This document shows, piece after piece, positions 18,701 through 25,430 of a stretch of 37,793 bases of DNA. Position 1 is the first letter of the stretch. Every line of letters starts with the position of its first letter. This DNA is from Cupriavidus sp. 2SB (GTDB lineage: Bacteria; Pseudomonadota; Gammaproteobacteria; Burkholderiales; Burkholderiaceae), in the NCBI RefSeq assembly GCF_005503625.1, contig NZ_SCMX01000067.1, positions 1 to 37,793 on the forward strand. The letters run 5' to 3'. The notes below the pieces were generated by a model. The model did no database searches. It had not been told where the DNA came from and was given only the letters and a program-made list of their open reading frames with translations. A program made the position numbers and the translations under genes.

Positions 18701-18821
18701 ATGCCTCATGAGCATTTTTCGAACTTCCTAGTTCCCATCCCGTTTGAAAATTTCCGAACGCGTCAAATCCTTTCGATGCAAGTCTCGACCAATTTGAACC
18801 GATTGCAACCGCAATTGACAT
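15780..18821 (-). CDS. type I-secreted RTX calcium-binding protein
   Basis: 1013-residue exported protein without a Sec signal. A Gly/Ala-rich hydrophobic stretch lies near residues 105-140. The FrpC-like start of the core (SPIILDLDGDGVETLG) is near residue 172, with DDGLLVWDRNANGAIDDG after it and EF-hand-like DLDGNKDGKINASD near residue 252 and RDGNSDGVVQDGE near 280. A family-typical middle (WRDGNSDG to YGSQLLAAVRG) has no recognised enzyme motif. Two blocks of GGxGxDxLx nonapeptides (about 600-680 and 780-890) each end in a haemolysin-related domain (ADVFRFGAGHGADNI; ADTYHFSRGDGIDTI). The C-terminal tail, LLNLVNAMAQFSPPGAA, is the probable type I signal. ATG 18821 has AAGGAG six bases upstream; a TTG at 18839 was rejected. 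It is the last gene of the secretion operon and presumably its cargo. Activity is unknown: toxin, bacteriocin or surface protein. Confidence 0.9.
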   Translation of the reverse strand: MSIAVAIGSNWSRLASKGFDAFGNFQTGWELGSSKNAHEAFTNLLNFAGQVAPTLGPLGAALGVGLNKAATVNNTVLAIDKFNKGKLETSDLLQVTGSILGGLAAVAVVLGGSVPLSVVATIALIGLAAGPSARDAVNDAVNELGRRVLGGGTDMPIDDIRDIVGRAAVTRSPIILDLDGDGVETLGMGSGVYFDHDGNRFAERSGWVGKDDGLLVWDRNANGAIDDGSELFGNYSGLSNGQKAANGFRALADLDGNKDGKINASDADFANLRVWRDGNSDGVVQDGELLTLTEAGVKSLNVGYRESGSGAGGMDANGNDHRQVGSYERTDGTDSTMSDVWFKVDNAKTRERDVLKVDSSIAALPELKAAGNVRSLHQAMMRDESGRLKELVVQFGAEADRTTRQSLMNELIYRWAGVQDVDPNSRAATQIYGNAIGDARKLASLEAFLGDPYLGTWCWGTRDPNPHGSAAPILLQAYDKLVDYVYGQLMLQTHFREVIDAVRVSISEEGVASFDVSGAVALLRSAFDKDEKTGVALMSEFGAAMKTSGTYGSQLLAAVRGAGDSSASGGFAFHLSNLGFAGIVGDAGSNTLTGTDEKDERLLGMGGNDYLYGKGGDDLLEGGSGNDSLYGGQGNDVLLGGDGHDFLRGDEGDDILDGGAGNDTMYGGGGADVFRFGAGHGADNIRSYTSYPGVERVDIAEFTAYTSADVIFRRDGGNLVMWHVNGREKVTIDSFFSERGQFSTVKELVFADGERRTAESLLDTVLIGTAGNDRIDGHERSDVIRGLDGNDMISGMGGDDVLEGGAGQDSLMGGMGNDKLDGGSGNDSLYGGQGNDVLLGGDGHDSLRGDEGNDILDGGIGRDWLYGGYGNDTLTGGKGNDRLYGGQGADTYHFSRGDGIDTISDYDTTAGVSDTLQFGKGISSNQLWFSRSGNDLAVSILGTTDKVIIDSWFSSKSYQIEKFVAGDGKAVESGALLNLVNAMAQFSPPGAAQTSMPLSFGEPMQAAMIAAWK
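16286..16955 (-). repeat. internal ~600-base module duplication in the RTX gene
   Basis: Bases 16286-16355 and 16886-16955 are identical over 70 bases at exactly 600 bases offset, with weaker similarity around them. Both encode GNDSLYGGQGNDVLLGGDGH. The unit is an RTX block plus a haemolysin-related domain, about 200 residues, present twice in the protein. Confidence 0.8.
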
Positions 18822-18831
18822 AACAATCTCC

Positions 18832-19245
18832 TTAAACAATCATAGAAATGATGGAAACTACTGCAGAAAACAGAATTGGTCCCTTCCACTCGGAACTCGT
18901 GGCATAGGATGGAACAAAAACGAGATTTCCCAGCGGATCCCGCTTGACTCGTCGAATCAAATACGTTGCATATAACGCAAGTGGCGCGCCCCCCATGACA
19001 AGAAACATTCTCCAAGCCTGCCACTTCCAACTCATAGGGTTATCCAATAAAATAATCGCCCCATACAGGAAAAACCCACTCAATACTGCGCACAGTATCG
19101 AAACAATTTTCCCTCTTGAAGGAGAAGGAAAAATTAATCTCCAAAGAGGAATAACCACCTCATCATCTGCGTAAAAATGCATTAGAGTTGAATGAGCTGA
19201 TATCGCCAAGACAATTGAGAAACTCATTAGGATCGCACTATGCAT
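18832..19245 (-). CDS. unknown small multi-spanning membrane protein in the RTX secretion operon
   Basis: 137 residues, not recognised. Four hydrophobic segments are seen: SAILMSFSIVLAISAHS at the N-terminus, IVSILCAVLSGFFLYGAIIL near residue 50, MFLVMGGAPLALYATYLI near 80, and PILFSAVVSIISMIV at the C-terminus. A basic loop (RRVKRDPLGN) sits between the third and fourth. ATG 19245 begins six bases after the stop of the previous gene and lacks a clear ribosome site, so translational coupling is likely; a TTG two codons earlier is also possible. The stop overlaps the ribosome site of the RTX gene. GC content is clearly lower than in the flanks. Its place directly before the RTX cargo suggests immunity, assembly or anchoring; this is inference only. 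Confidence 0.72.
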   Translation of the reverse strand: MHSAILMSFSIVLAISAHSTLMHFYADDEVVIPLWRLIFPSPSRGKIVSILCAVLSGFFLYGAIILLDNPMSWKWQAWRMFLVMGGAPLALYATYLIRRVKRDPLGNLVFVPSYATSSEWKGPILFSAVVSIISMIV

Positions 19246-19251
19246 ATTCAA

Positions 19252-19848
19252 TTACCGACACTCATCCGAAAGAGTTAGGTTCATCAGGTACCGCACGCAA
19301 AGTCCAGCAGAGTTTATAAATATGCAGGCCACGGTGAAAAAACTGAGCAACACTCCGCCCAATGCCAAGGCCCACCGGTTTTCATGAACCGGAATAGAAT
19401 CAAACTGATATCCAGGCTGCGCCCACATAACCCAGATTGCGAAGATGCAGAAAACAAAGGAAAGCAGACGCACCGGCATAATCCGCGAGTTATATTTTCT
19501 CTTCCCTTCTTCGACTTTCTGATATGAACCGAAACTCATCACAGCAACAGGATCACGTAACCCCATAACTAGATAGGGCAAGGACAATAATCCGGACAAC
19601 ACAAAATAGGCCGCGGTTGCCGCAGGGAACGCTGATTGAGCGACATAACCCGAAATAGATGGCACCGCGTTGGTAACCCAGCCATCTCTGAAATCAACGC
19701 CGAGAAATGCGGAGTCAGCAGGCCAGAAGATGGCAATAGCTGCCAAAATCAGATATGGAACAACGTAGACGGCGGTAATCAGCCGCCACAGCTTTTTCTT
19801 GCAACTTCTATCAGTGCCCCGCTCCGACTCATTCTTGAGTTTGACCAT
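19252..19848 (-). CDS. unknown four-helix membrane protein in the RTX secretion operon
   Basis: 198 residues, family not recognised. Four predicted helices: LITAVYVVPYLILAAIAIFW (about 23-42), FPAATAAYFVLSGLLSLPYL (about 74-93), LLSFVFCIFAIWVMW (about 130-145) and LALGGVLLSFFTVACIFI (about 160-180). The N-terminus is highly charged (KLKNESERGTDRSCKKK) and likely cytoplasmic, and there is a charged middle loop (SYQKVEEGKRKYNSR). ATG 19848 has GAGGAG six bases upstream. It lies 55 bases after the HlyD gene and directly before the second membrane protein. Base composition by eye is about 45% GC (28 of 60 at 19261-19320), against about 65% around it, so recent acquisition or relaxed selection is possible. 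I see no convincing similarity to its small neighbour beyond hydrophobicity. Confidence 0.78.
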   Translation of the reverse strand: MVKLKNESERGTDRSCKKKLWRLITAVYVVPYLILAAIAIFWPADSAFLGVDFRDGWVTNAVPSISGYVAQSAFPAATAAYFVLSGLLSLPYLVMGLRDPVAVMSFGSYQKVEEGKRKYNSRIMPVRLLSFVFCIFAIWVMWAQPGYQFDSIPVHENRWALALGGVLLSFFTVACIFINSAGLCVRYLMNLTLSDECR

Positions 19849-19903
19849 AAACAGCTCCTCGAAATTTGCGACCAGTTACCTGAGAGATTGGTCGGTGCCG
19901 CCT

Positions 19904-21334
19904 CTACCGTTCCCGCAAACTCTCCGACCCATGTGCCATTAACGGAGAAAGGAAATACTCGATCACCCGCCTCTTTCCCGTCTTGATTTCAGCAGTCACC
20001 GCCATGCCGGGTGACAATCTGACCTTGCGTCCGTCGACGAGCATTTCCGCCGTGTCGAGCCGGATACGCGATGCGTAGATCAATCCGCGCTTTTCGTCGT
20101 TGATCGCATCGTCGGAGACCGACATCACGGTGCCGTTAATCGTTCCGTACTTCGTGTATTGGAATGTCTCCACTTTCACCGTGGCGGTACGGCCCGCTGC
20201 GACGAAGCCGATATCCTTGTTTTCCAGAAAGGCTTCGACTTCGATGGGGTTGTCTTTCGGGACGATGATCATCAGTGGCTGGGCTTCGGTCACGACACCG
20301 CCCACCGTATGGGCAGCAAGCTGTTGCACGGTGCCGTCGACTGGTGCCACCAGTTGCGTCAGCGTCGTTCGCATATCCGCCTTGCGGAGTTCTTGCGTCA
20401 ATGCTGCGAGCTTCTGCTGGGCTTCGTGCAAGCTGTCGAGTTGCAATCGCCGGGTTTCGGCTGTGAGTGCCAATAGCTGGCTGCGCGCCTCGGCAATGGC
20501 CGCATCGATTTCATTCAACCGGCTGCGTTGTGCTGCCAGATCGGCCTCTTGTTCGATTCGCGCCTGTTCGTGCTCGTAGTAGCCGTGCTTGGATACGAAG
20601 TTCCTCGCGACGAGGTCCTTGAAGTCTCTCGCCCGCTGCTGTGCAAGTGGCACCGTCTGTTCGAGCTTGCGCACCAGTTCAAGTGTGGACTGGCGCTCTG
20701 CTTCACGGCGGCGCAGATCCGCCTGGAGCCGGGCACGGCGGGATGCGTACTCGGCGAAGTGTCCTTCCAGCAGTTGCAATGCCTCTGCGTACTCGGACTC
20801 GGGAATCCCGGCGGGATGTTCGAGCGTGGGTTGGGTGTTTCCCGTCAACGCATCCATCATGGCTCGCGCGCGTCCGGCCTGGAGTGTCGCGTTCACCTGT
20901 TCTACCTGTAGCCGGCGCTGATCGGCATGCGCAGCGGTGGGATCGAGTTCGATCAGTACGTCCCCAACTTTCACTTGCTGCCCGTCATGCACATGGATGG
21001 CCACGACTTTCGCAGTCTCCAGTGGCTGAATAAGCTTGGTCCGATCGTTGGGCACGATCTTGCCCTGCGCAGTAGCCACAATGTCGATCCTGCCGAAGAT
21101 GGCCCACGTCAACGCAATTACCGCAAGGCCCATCAGCAACCACATCGCCACTCGCGGCGCGGGAGACAGGGGCGTCTCGACCAGAGCCAGAGCTGCGGGC
21201 AAGAACTCGGCTTCGCCTCGCGTTCGACCGACTGGATCCAACGACTTTCGTTCACGCCATGCATGGCCGAATACACGGTTGTGCCGCGCCACCAACTCGC
21301 CGATTGCGGCAAGCTTCAGTTTGATGGCTCGCAT
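19904..21334 (-). CDS. type I secretion membrane fusion protein (HlyD family)
   Basis: 476-residue periplasmic adaptor of the RTX exporter. One transmembrane anchor (RVAMWLLMGLAVIALTWAIF, about residues 63-82) follows a cytoplasmic N-terminus, as in HlyD. The lipoyl half IVATAQGKIVPNDRTKLIQP comes next, then a long coiled-coil of about 170 residues rich in Arg, Glu, Gln and Leu, and the barrel and C-terminal domain (TLTQLVAPVDGTVQQLAAHT; LSPGMAVTAEIKTGKRRVIE). The C-terminal part is the HlyD signature region. ATG 21334 lies two bases after the stop of the ABC gene; a TTG at 21340 is in frame but overlaps it. It partners the ABC protein upstream; no TolC-like channel is encoded in this operon. 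Confidence 0.93.
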   Translation of the reverse strand: MRAIKLKLAAIGELVARHNRVFGHAWRERKSLDPVGRTRGEAEFLPAALALVETPLSPAPRVAMWLLMGLAVIALTWAIFGRIDIVATAQGKIVPNDRTKLIQPLETAKVVAIHVHDGQQVKVGDVLIELDPTAAHADQRRLQVEQVNATLQAGRARAMMDALTGNTQPTLEHPAGIPESEYAEALQLLEGHFAEYASRRARLQADLRRREAERQSTLELVRKLEQTVPLAQQRARDFKDLVARNFVSKHGYYEHEQARIEQEADLAAQRSRLNEIDAAIAEARSQLLALTAETRRLQLDSLHEAQQKLAALTQELRKADMRTTLTQLVAPVDGTVQQLAAHTVGGVVTEAQPLMIIVPKDNPIEVEAFLENKDIGFVAAGRTATVKVETFQYTKYGTINGTVMSVSDDAINDEKRGLIYASRIRLDTAEMLVDGRKVRLSPGMAVTAEIKTGKRRVIEYFLSPLMAHGSESLRER

Positions 21335-21336
21335 GA

Positions 21337-23499
21337 TCAACCCGCCTGCAAGGCGTGGAGCCGCGCGTAGTGACCGTGGGGAGTGGCAAGCAGTTCATGA
21401 TGCGAACCTGTCTCCACGATCCTTCCGCGCTCCATCACGATGATCCGGTTCGCCTCGCGTACCGCAGACAGACGATGCGCGATGATCACCACCGTCCGGC
21501 CTTGACAGATAGACTTCATATTGTCCTGGATGATCCGTTCCGACTCGTAATCGAGCGCACTGGTCGCTTCGTCGAAAATCAGGATGCGTGGATTGGTGAT
21601 CAGGGCACGGGCGATGGCAATACGCTGTCTTTGGCCTCCGGATAGCGTTGCGCCATGCTCGCCAACGATCGTGTCGTAGCCTTCCGGGAGTTCGGAAATG
21701 AACTCATGCGCCCCGGCCAGTCGGGCCGCGTGGATGACGGCTTCGAGCGGAGCACCCGGATCTGTCAAGCAGATGTTCTCTCGAATCGAACGCGCGAAAA
21801 GGGTGTTGTCCTGGAGCACGACGCCGATTTGGCGCCGCAGCGAAGTCGCATCGACCAGGGCGAGATCGATGCCATCCACCAGAACTCGCCCCTGCTCCGG
21901 GGTGTACATGCGCTGGATCAACTTGGTCAGCGTACTCTTGCCCGATCCCGAGTGCCCTACGACGCCAATGACCTCACCAGGCACGATCTTTAGTGACAGG
22001 TTGCGCAGCACCTCAGGCATATCCGGCCGATAACGGAACACCACCTCGTGAAGCGCTATCGCACCTTTTAGTGCTGGCATGCTGCTGCGACTGCCGACTG
22101 TTTCGGTCCGCGTGTTCAGGATGTCGCCAAGCCTTTGCAGCGATATACCTGTTTGCTGGAAGTCGGTCCACAACTGCGCCAGCCGCATGATGGGCTGGGC
22201 CACCTGGCCAGCCAGCATATTGAACGCAATCAGTTGCCCGACGGTCAGATCGCCCTCGATTACAAGCTTGGCACCGAAATACATCGTGCCAACTGTCACC
22301 AGTTTGCTGACCAGGGTGATGCCGCCATTGGCTACCGTACTGATCACCGTTGTCCGCATGCCTGCGTTGACGTACTCGGCAAGCTGGTTGTCCCATTTGC
22401 GCGTCCATTGCGGCTCCACGGCCATGGCCTTGACCGTATCGATACCGCTAACGGTTTCCACCAGGAACGCCTGATTCTCCGCACCACGATTGAATTTTTC
22501 GTGCAATCGAGCACGTAGCAGTGGCGTCCACAGCAGCGACAGCACGACATAGCACGGTAAAGAAATCAGGACGATCAGCGTCAGCCAGCCGCTGTAATAG
22601 AACATCACCGCCAGAAATACGATCGAGAACAGCAGGTCCAGCACAACCGTAATGGAATTCCCTGTCAGGAAACTGCGAATGTTCTCCAGTTCTCGCACCC
22701 GGGCAACAGAGTCTCCGACACGACGTGCCTGGAAATAGCTCATTGGCAAGGCCAACAGATGGCGGAACAGTTTGGCGCCGAGTTCAACGTCGATGCGGCT
22801 TGTCGTATGCGCAAACACATACGTTCGCAAGGCAGACAGGATCACGTCAAACACAACCACGACAAGCAGGCCGGAAGCAATCACGTCAAGGGTGGTCAGC
22901 CCTCGGTGTACCAGCACCTTGTCCATGACCACCTGGAAGAACAGTGGAGTGACCAAGGCGAATAGTTGCAAGGCCAGAGAAACAACTACCACTTCAACAA
23001 ACAGTCGCCGATATTTGATGACCGCAGGAATAAACCATGTGAAATCGAATTTGCTCAATTCGGCAGCCAACGATGCGCGCGACGCAAGAACAACCAATTC
23101 CCCCGTCCACCACTCAGAAAACGTTGCGACATCTCGAATTTCGGGACGGTGCGCGCTCGGGTCATGAATCAAACACTTGCCCTCGTCGACGCGTGCTAAC
23201 ACGACGAAGGAACCATCCCGCCCGACCGCAATGGCAGGGAGCGCGGCCTTAGACAGCCGGTCCGCCCGGATACGCGTCGACCTGGCGGACATGCCGAGAT
23301 GACGCGCTGCGAGAATCAATTCTGACGTCGAGAGCCGCTCCGCTGCTCGAAACTGATGTGCAATCTGATCGGATTCCACCGGGATGGAGTGGAAGCGAGC
23401 GATCAGGCAGAGTGATTCCAGACCGGTGTCCGATTGCGCCGCACCCGCGTCCTCATTGCTTTCTCCGACCGAGACCGGAAGCGAGGATTCTTGCCTCAT
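21337..23499 (-). CDS. type I secretion ABC exporter with inactive C39-like domain (HlyB type)
   Basis: 720-residue fused exporter. Residues ~20-150 form a C39-like domain, but the segment reads TGLESLCLIARFHSIPVESD, without the catalytic Cys of true C39 peptidases. That is the hallmark of HlyB-type RTX exporters, in which this domain binds unfolded substrate. Six transmembrane helices span about 160-440. The nucleotide-binding domain carries Walker A GHSGSGKST (about 513), signature LSGGQRQRIAIARAL (about 619), Walker B ILIFDEATSALD and H-loop IIAHRLS. ATG 23499 is preceded by AAGAG, a modest ribosome site. It is the first gene of the five-gene secretion operon, downstream of a very AT-rich region. 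Confidence 0.95.
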   Translation of the reverse strand: MRQESSLPVSVGESNEDAGAAQSDTGLESLCLIARFHSIPVESDQIAHQFRAAERLSTSELILAARHLGMSARSTRIRADRLSKAALPAIAVGRDGSFVVLARVDEGKCLIHDPSAHRPEIRDVATFSEWWTGELVVLASRASLAAELSKFDFTWFIPAVIKYRRLFVEVVVVSLALQLFALVTPLFFQVVMDKVLVHRGLTTLDVIASGLLVVVVFDVILSALRTYVFAHTTSRIDVELGAKLFRHLLALPMSYFQARRVGDSVARVRELENIRSFLTGNSITVVLDLLFSIVFLAVMFYYSGWLTLIVLISLPCYVVLSLLWTPLLRARLHEKFNRGAENQAFLVETVSGIDTVKAMAVEPQWTRKWDNQLAEYVNAGMRTTVISTVANGGITLVSKLVTVGTMYFGAKLVIEGDLTVGQLIAFNMLAGQVAQPIMRLAQLWTDFQQTGISLQRLGDILNTRTETVGSRSSMPALKGAIALHEVVFRYRPDMPEVLRNLSLKIVPGEVIGVVGHSGSGKSTLTKLIQRMYTPEQGRVLVDGIDLALVDATSLRRQIGVVLQDNTLFARSIRENICLTDPGAPLEAVIHAARLAGAHEFISELPEGYDTIVGEHGATLSGGQRQRIAIARALITNPRILIFDEATSALDYESERIIQDNMKSICQGRTVVIIAHRLSAVREANRIIVMERGRIVETGSHHELLATPHGHYARLHALQAG

Positions 23500-23560
23500 G
23501 ACTCTTGTCTGATTTTTGTGCCCATTGTCCCAGTGACCTACGGCGAACGCGGTGCACTAT

Positions 23561-23700
23561 TTCACACAAGAAAATGTTATTCAATATTCACAATGTGATT
23601 TACATTAATATTCAATAATTTTAAATAAGTAATATTAAATACAGAATTAGATTTCACTTGATTTGATAGTATTTATACGATTATTGGAACGCAGTCGTAG
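23561..23700. promoter_or_regulatory. AT-rich control region of the type I secretion operon
   Basis: Only 8 of 60 bases at 23581-23640 are G or C, an extreme dip in a genome near 65%. It lies directly upstream of the ABC exporter gene and contains the palindrome TCACA-A-TGTGA (23588-23598). Such tracts commonly hold promoters and H-NS-like silencer sites. No single -35/-10 pair stands out among the many AT-rich hexamers, so no promoter is named. Together with the weak frame at 23737 it fills the gap from 23500 to 23977. Confidence 0.55.
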
Positions 23701-23736
23701 TAATGCGGCCGCTTTTGCCCACACACGCGAGTTCTA

Positions 23737-23964
23737 CTAGGTAGGAAAAATCGGAGCTTGCGGAAAGAGCGGGACGGTTGAAAGCAGCAAGGGACACCGC
23801 AGTGGCCTGCCGCCGTCCTGCCACACAGCGCGGTAGATCGGAAGCTTCCATTCATCACCCGCAGCCCCCACTTGGGTGATGCCTTCGCCCCACCAATAGA
23901 GGGTGTTTTCTGCAGGAATCGCCACCCATACTGACCGGCCACCGGCCATCAGAGCCGCATCCAC
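23737..23964 (-). CDS. doubtful small protein
   Basis: A 75-codon frame starting GTG whose first half reads like protein (SVWVAIPAENTLYWWGEGI, then DEWKLPIYRAVWQDGG); the tail is Pro/Leu-rich and less convincing. It has no recognised family, no clear ribosome site, and diverges from the small membrane protein at 23978. It could be a real small gene or the remnant of a longer one degraded by the AT-rich region beyond it. Confidence 0.3.
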   Translation of the reverse strand: MDAALMAGGRSVWVAIPAENTLYWWGEGITQVGAAGDEWKLPIYRAVWQDGGRPLRCPLLLSTVPLFPQAPIFPT

Positions 23965-23977
23965 TCAGGTCAGAACA

Positions 23978-24148
23978 ATGAATGCTGTCTCTTTTGTCGG
24001 ATACGTCCTCGCATTTCTCGCCGTCATCATCGTCGCGGCACGGTGGATTTACCGCCACCATCCCGCGCTGCGCGAGTTCGATCCCGCGCCGCCGGACCGT
24101 GCCGCCAACGATGTGAAATCGGCTTCGGGTTGCGCTTCCTCAGACTGA
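23978..24148 (+). CDS. small single-pass membrane protein
   Basis: 56 residues with one strong transmembrane helix near the N-terminus (VSFVGYVLAFLAVIIVAARW), followed by a basic stretch and a polar Pro/Asp-rich tail ending GCASSD. Not recognised. AGGTCAG lies about eight bases before the ATG. It is transcribed towards the antiporter gene, 127 bases upstream of it, and may share its transcript. Codon use looks native (GC-rich third positions), unlike the AT-rich stretch to its left. Confidence 0.5.
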   Translation: MNAVSFVGYVLAFLAVIIVAARWIYRHHPALREFDPAPPDRAANDVKSASGCASSD

Positions 24149-24275
24149 GCGCCCGAAACTTCACGCCCTTGGGGAACTGCGGCCCCTCCCCGCTGCCTGA
24201 CTAACTTGCGCCCGCGCCCTGCGGGTTCTGCGCTCGCGCCCGCGAGTGACAATAACAAGCAAGGAATCAAGAGCA

Positions 24276-25358
24276 ATGGCAACTTCCAACAAGCTGCCGG
24301 CGTGGACCGTCTGGTCTCCGCTGGCCGCCTGGGTCGCATTTGGCCTGGGCATTCTTCTGACGGGTCAGGGATGGACGGTGGCGCTGATGGCTACCGCGTT
24401 GGCCGGGGCAGTATTTTCCGCAGTGCACCATGCCGAGGTCGTGGCGCACAAGGTAGGCGAGCCATTCGGCACGCTGGTGCTGGCGATTGCCGTGACGGTG
24501 ATCGAGGTGGCGCTGATCGTATCGGTGATGTTGTCGTCCGGCCCCGAGAAAGCGGGACTGGCGCGAGACACCGTGTTCGCCGCCGTGATGATCATCTGCA
24601 ATGGCATCGTGGGGGTCTGCCTGTTTGTCGGCGCGCTGCATCATCGCGAGCAGGCGTTCCAGGCGCCGGGTGCCAACGCCGCCATGGCGATTCTCGTCAC
24701 GCTGCTTGGCCTGACAATGGTCCTGCCCAACTTCACCAGCACCACGCCGGGTCCGGTGCTGTCTTCCTCGCAGTTGATTTTTGCCGGCGTGATGTCGCTG
24801 GTGTTGTATGGCTGCTTCGTCTTCGTGCAGACCATCCGCCATCGCGATTACTTTCTCGTGGAAGGCAGCCGCGACGAGAACGTGCATGCGCCGCCCCCGC
24901 CCGGCAAGGTGGCGGCCGTCAGTGCAGTGCTGCTGATCGTGTGCCTGGTGGCCGTGGTGGCCCTGGCCAAGATGCTGTCGCCATCGGTGGAGCGCGCCGT
25001 GTTAGACGCGGGCCTGCCGCCCGCCGTGGTGGGCGTGGTGATTGCCGCGCTGGTGCTGCTGCCCGAGGGGCTCGCCGCCCTGCGCGCCGCGCGCGCCGAC
25101 CGCATCCAGACTAGCCTGAACCTGGCGCTGGGGTCTGCACTGGCCAGTATCGGTTTGACGATTCCTACGGTGGCCGCAGTCTTCGTGTTTCTCGGCCGAC
25201 CGCTGGAACTGGGGCTGGGTGCGAAAGAAATGGTGCTGCTGTTCCTGACGATGATCGTCGCGTCACTGACCCTGGGAATGGGTCGCACGACGATCCTGCA
25301 GGGGGTGGTGCATCTGGTGATTTTTGCGGCGTATCTCTTTTTGACGGTGGTGCCGTAA
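24276..25358 (+). CDS. chaA: ChaA-type Ca2+(Na+,K+)/H+ antiporter
   Basis: 360-residue inner-membrane CaCA-family exchanger that exports calcium or monovalent cations against protons. It has about 11 helices in two homologous halves. Motifs: HHAEVVAHKVGEPFGTLVLA with the conserved GEPxGT and the following VTVIEVALI in the first half; LLPEGLAALRAARADRIQTS and LNLALGSALASIGLTIP in the second. These match E. coli ChaA closely (GEPLG, then LNLALGSALASIGLTIP), rather than YrbG-type exchangers. ATG 24276 starts MATSNK; a GTG ten codons earlier (24246) is in frame but less likely. A REP-like hairpin follows the stop. Confidence 0.93.
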   Translation: MATSNKLPAWTVWSPLAAWVAFGLGILLTGQGWTVALMATALAGAVFSAVHHAEVVAHKVGEPFGTLVLAIAVTVIEVALIVSVMLSSGPEKAGLARDTVFAAVMIICNGIVGVCLFVGALHHREQAFQAPGANAAMAILVTLLGLTMVLPNFTSTTPGPVLSSSQLIFAGVMSLVLYGCFVFVQTIRHRDYFLVEGSRDENVHAPPPPGKVAAVSAVLLIVCLVAVVALAKMLSPSVERAVLDAGLPPAVVGVVIAALVLLPEGLAALRAARADRIQTSLNLALGSALASIGLTIPTVAAVFVFLGRPLELGLGAKEMVLLFLTMIVASLTLGMGRTTILQGVVHLVIFAAYLFLTVVP

Positions 25359-25372
25359 CACCTCCGGCCTGG

Positions 25373-25411
25373 CTCCCCTCTACCGCGCGCGGGAGAGGGG
25401 AGAAAACCAGA
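25373..25411. repeat. REP-like element, single-hairpin half copy
   Basis: Hairpin with arms CTCCCCTC/GAGGGGAG and an inner CCGCGCGCGG (25373-25402), followed by AGAAAACCA. This corresponds to one end of the double-hairpin elements at 7616, 30480 and 34955. It sits between the convergent ends of chaA and the Bug gene. Confidence 0.7.
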
Positions 25412-25430
25412 GCAGGGAGAGGGCCTGCAA

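Noticed and set aside
15780..18821. CRISPR-like array suggested by regularly spaced repeats at 16140-17000
   Set aside because: The repeats are in frame, imperfect and encode RTX nonapeptides; there are no uniform spacers.
21337..23499. Active C39 peptidase and hence a bacteriocin with a double-glycine leader
   Set aside because: The position of the catalytic Cys is not Cys (TGLESL), and the cargo shows an RTX C-terminal signal instead of a GG leader.
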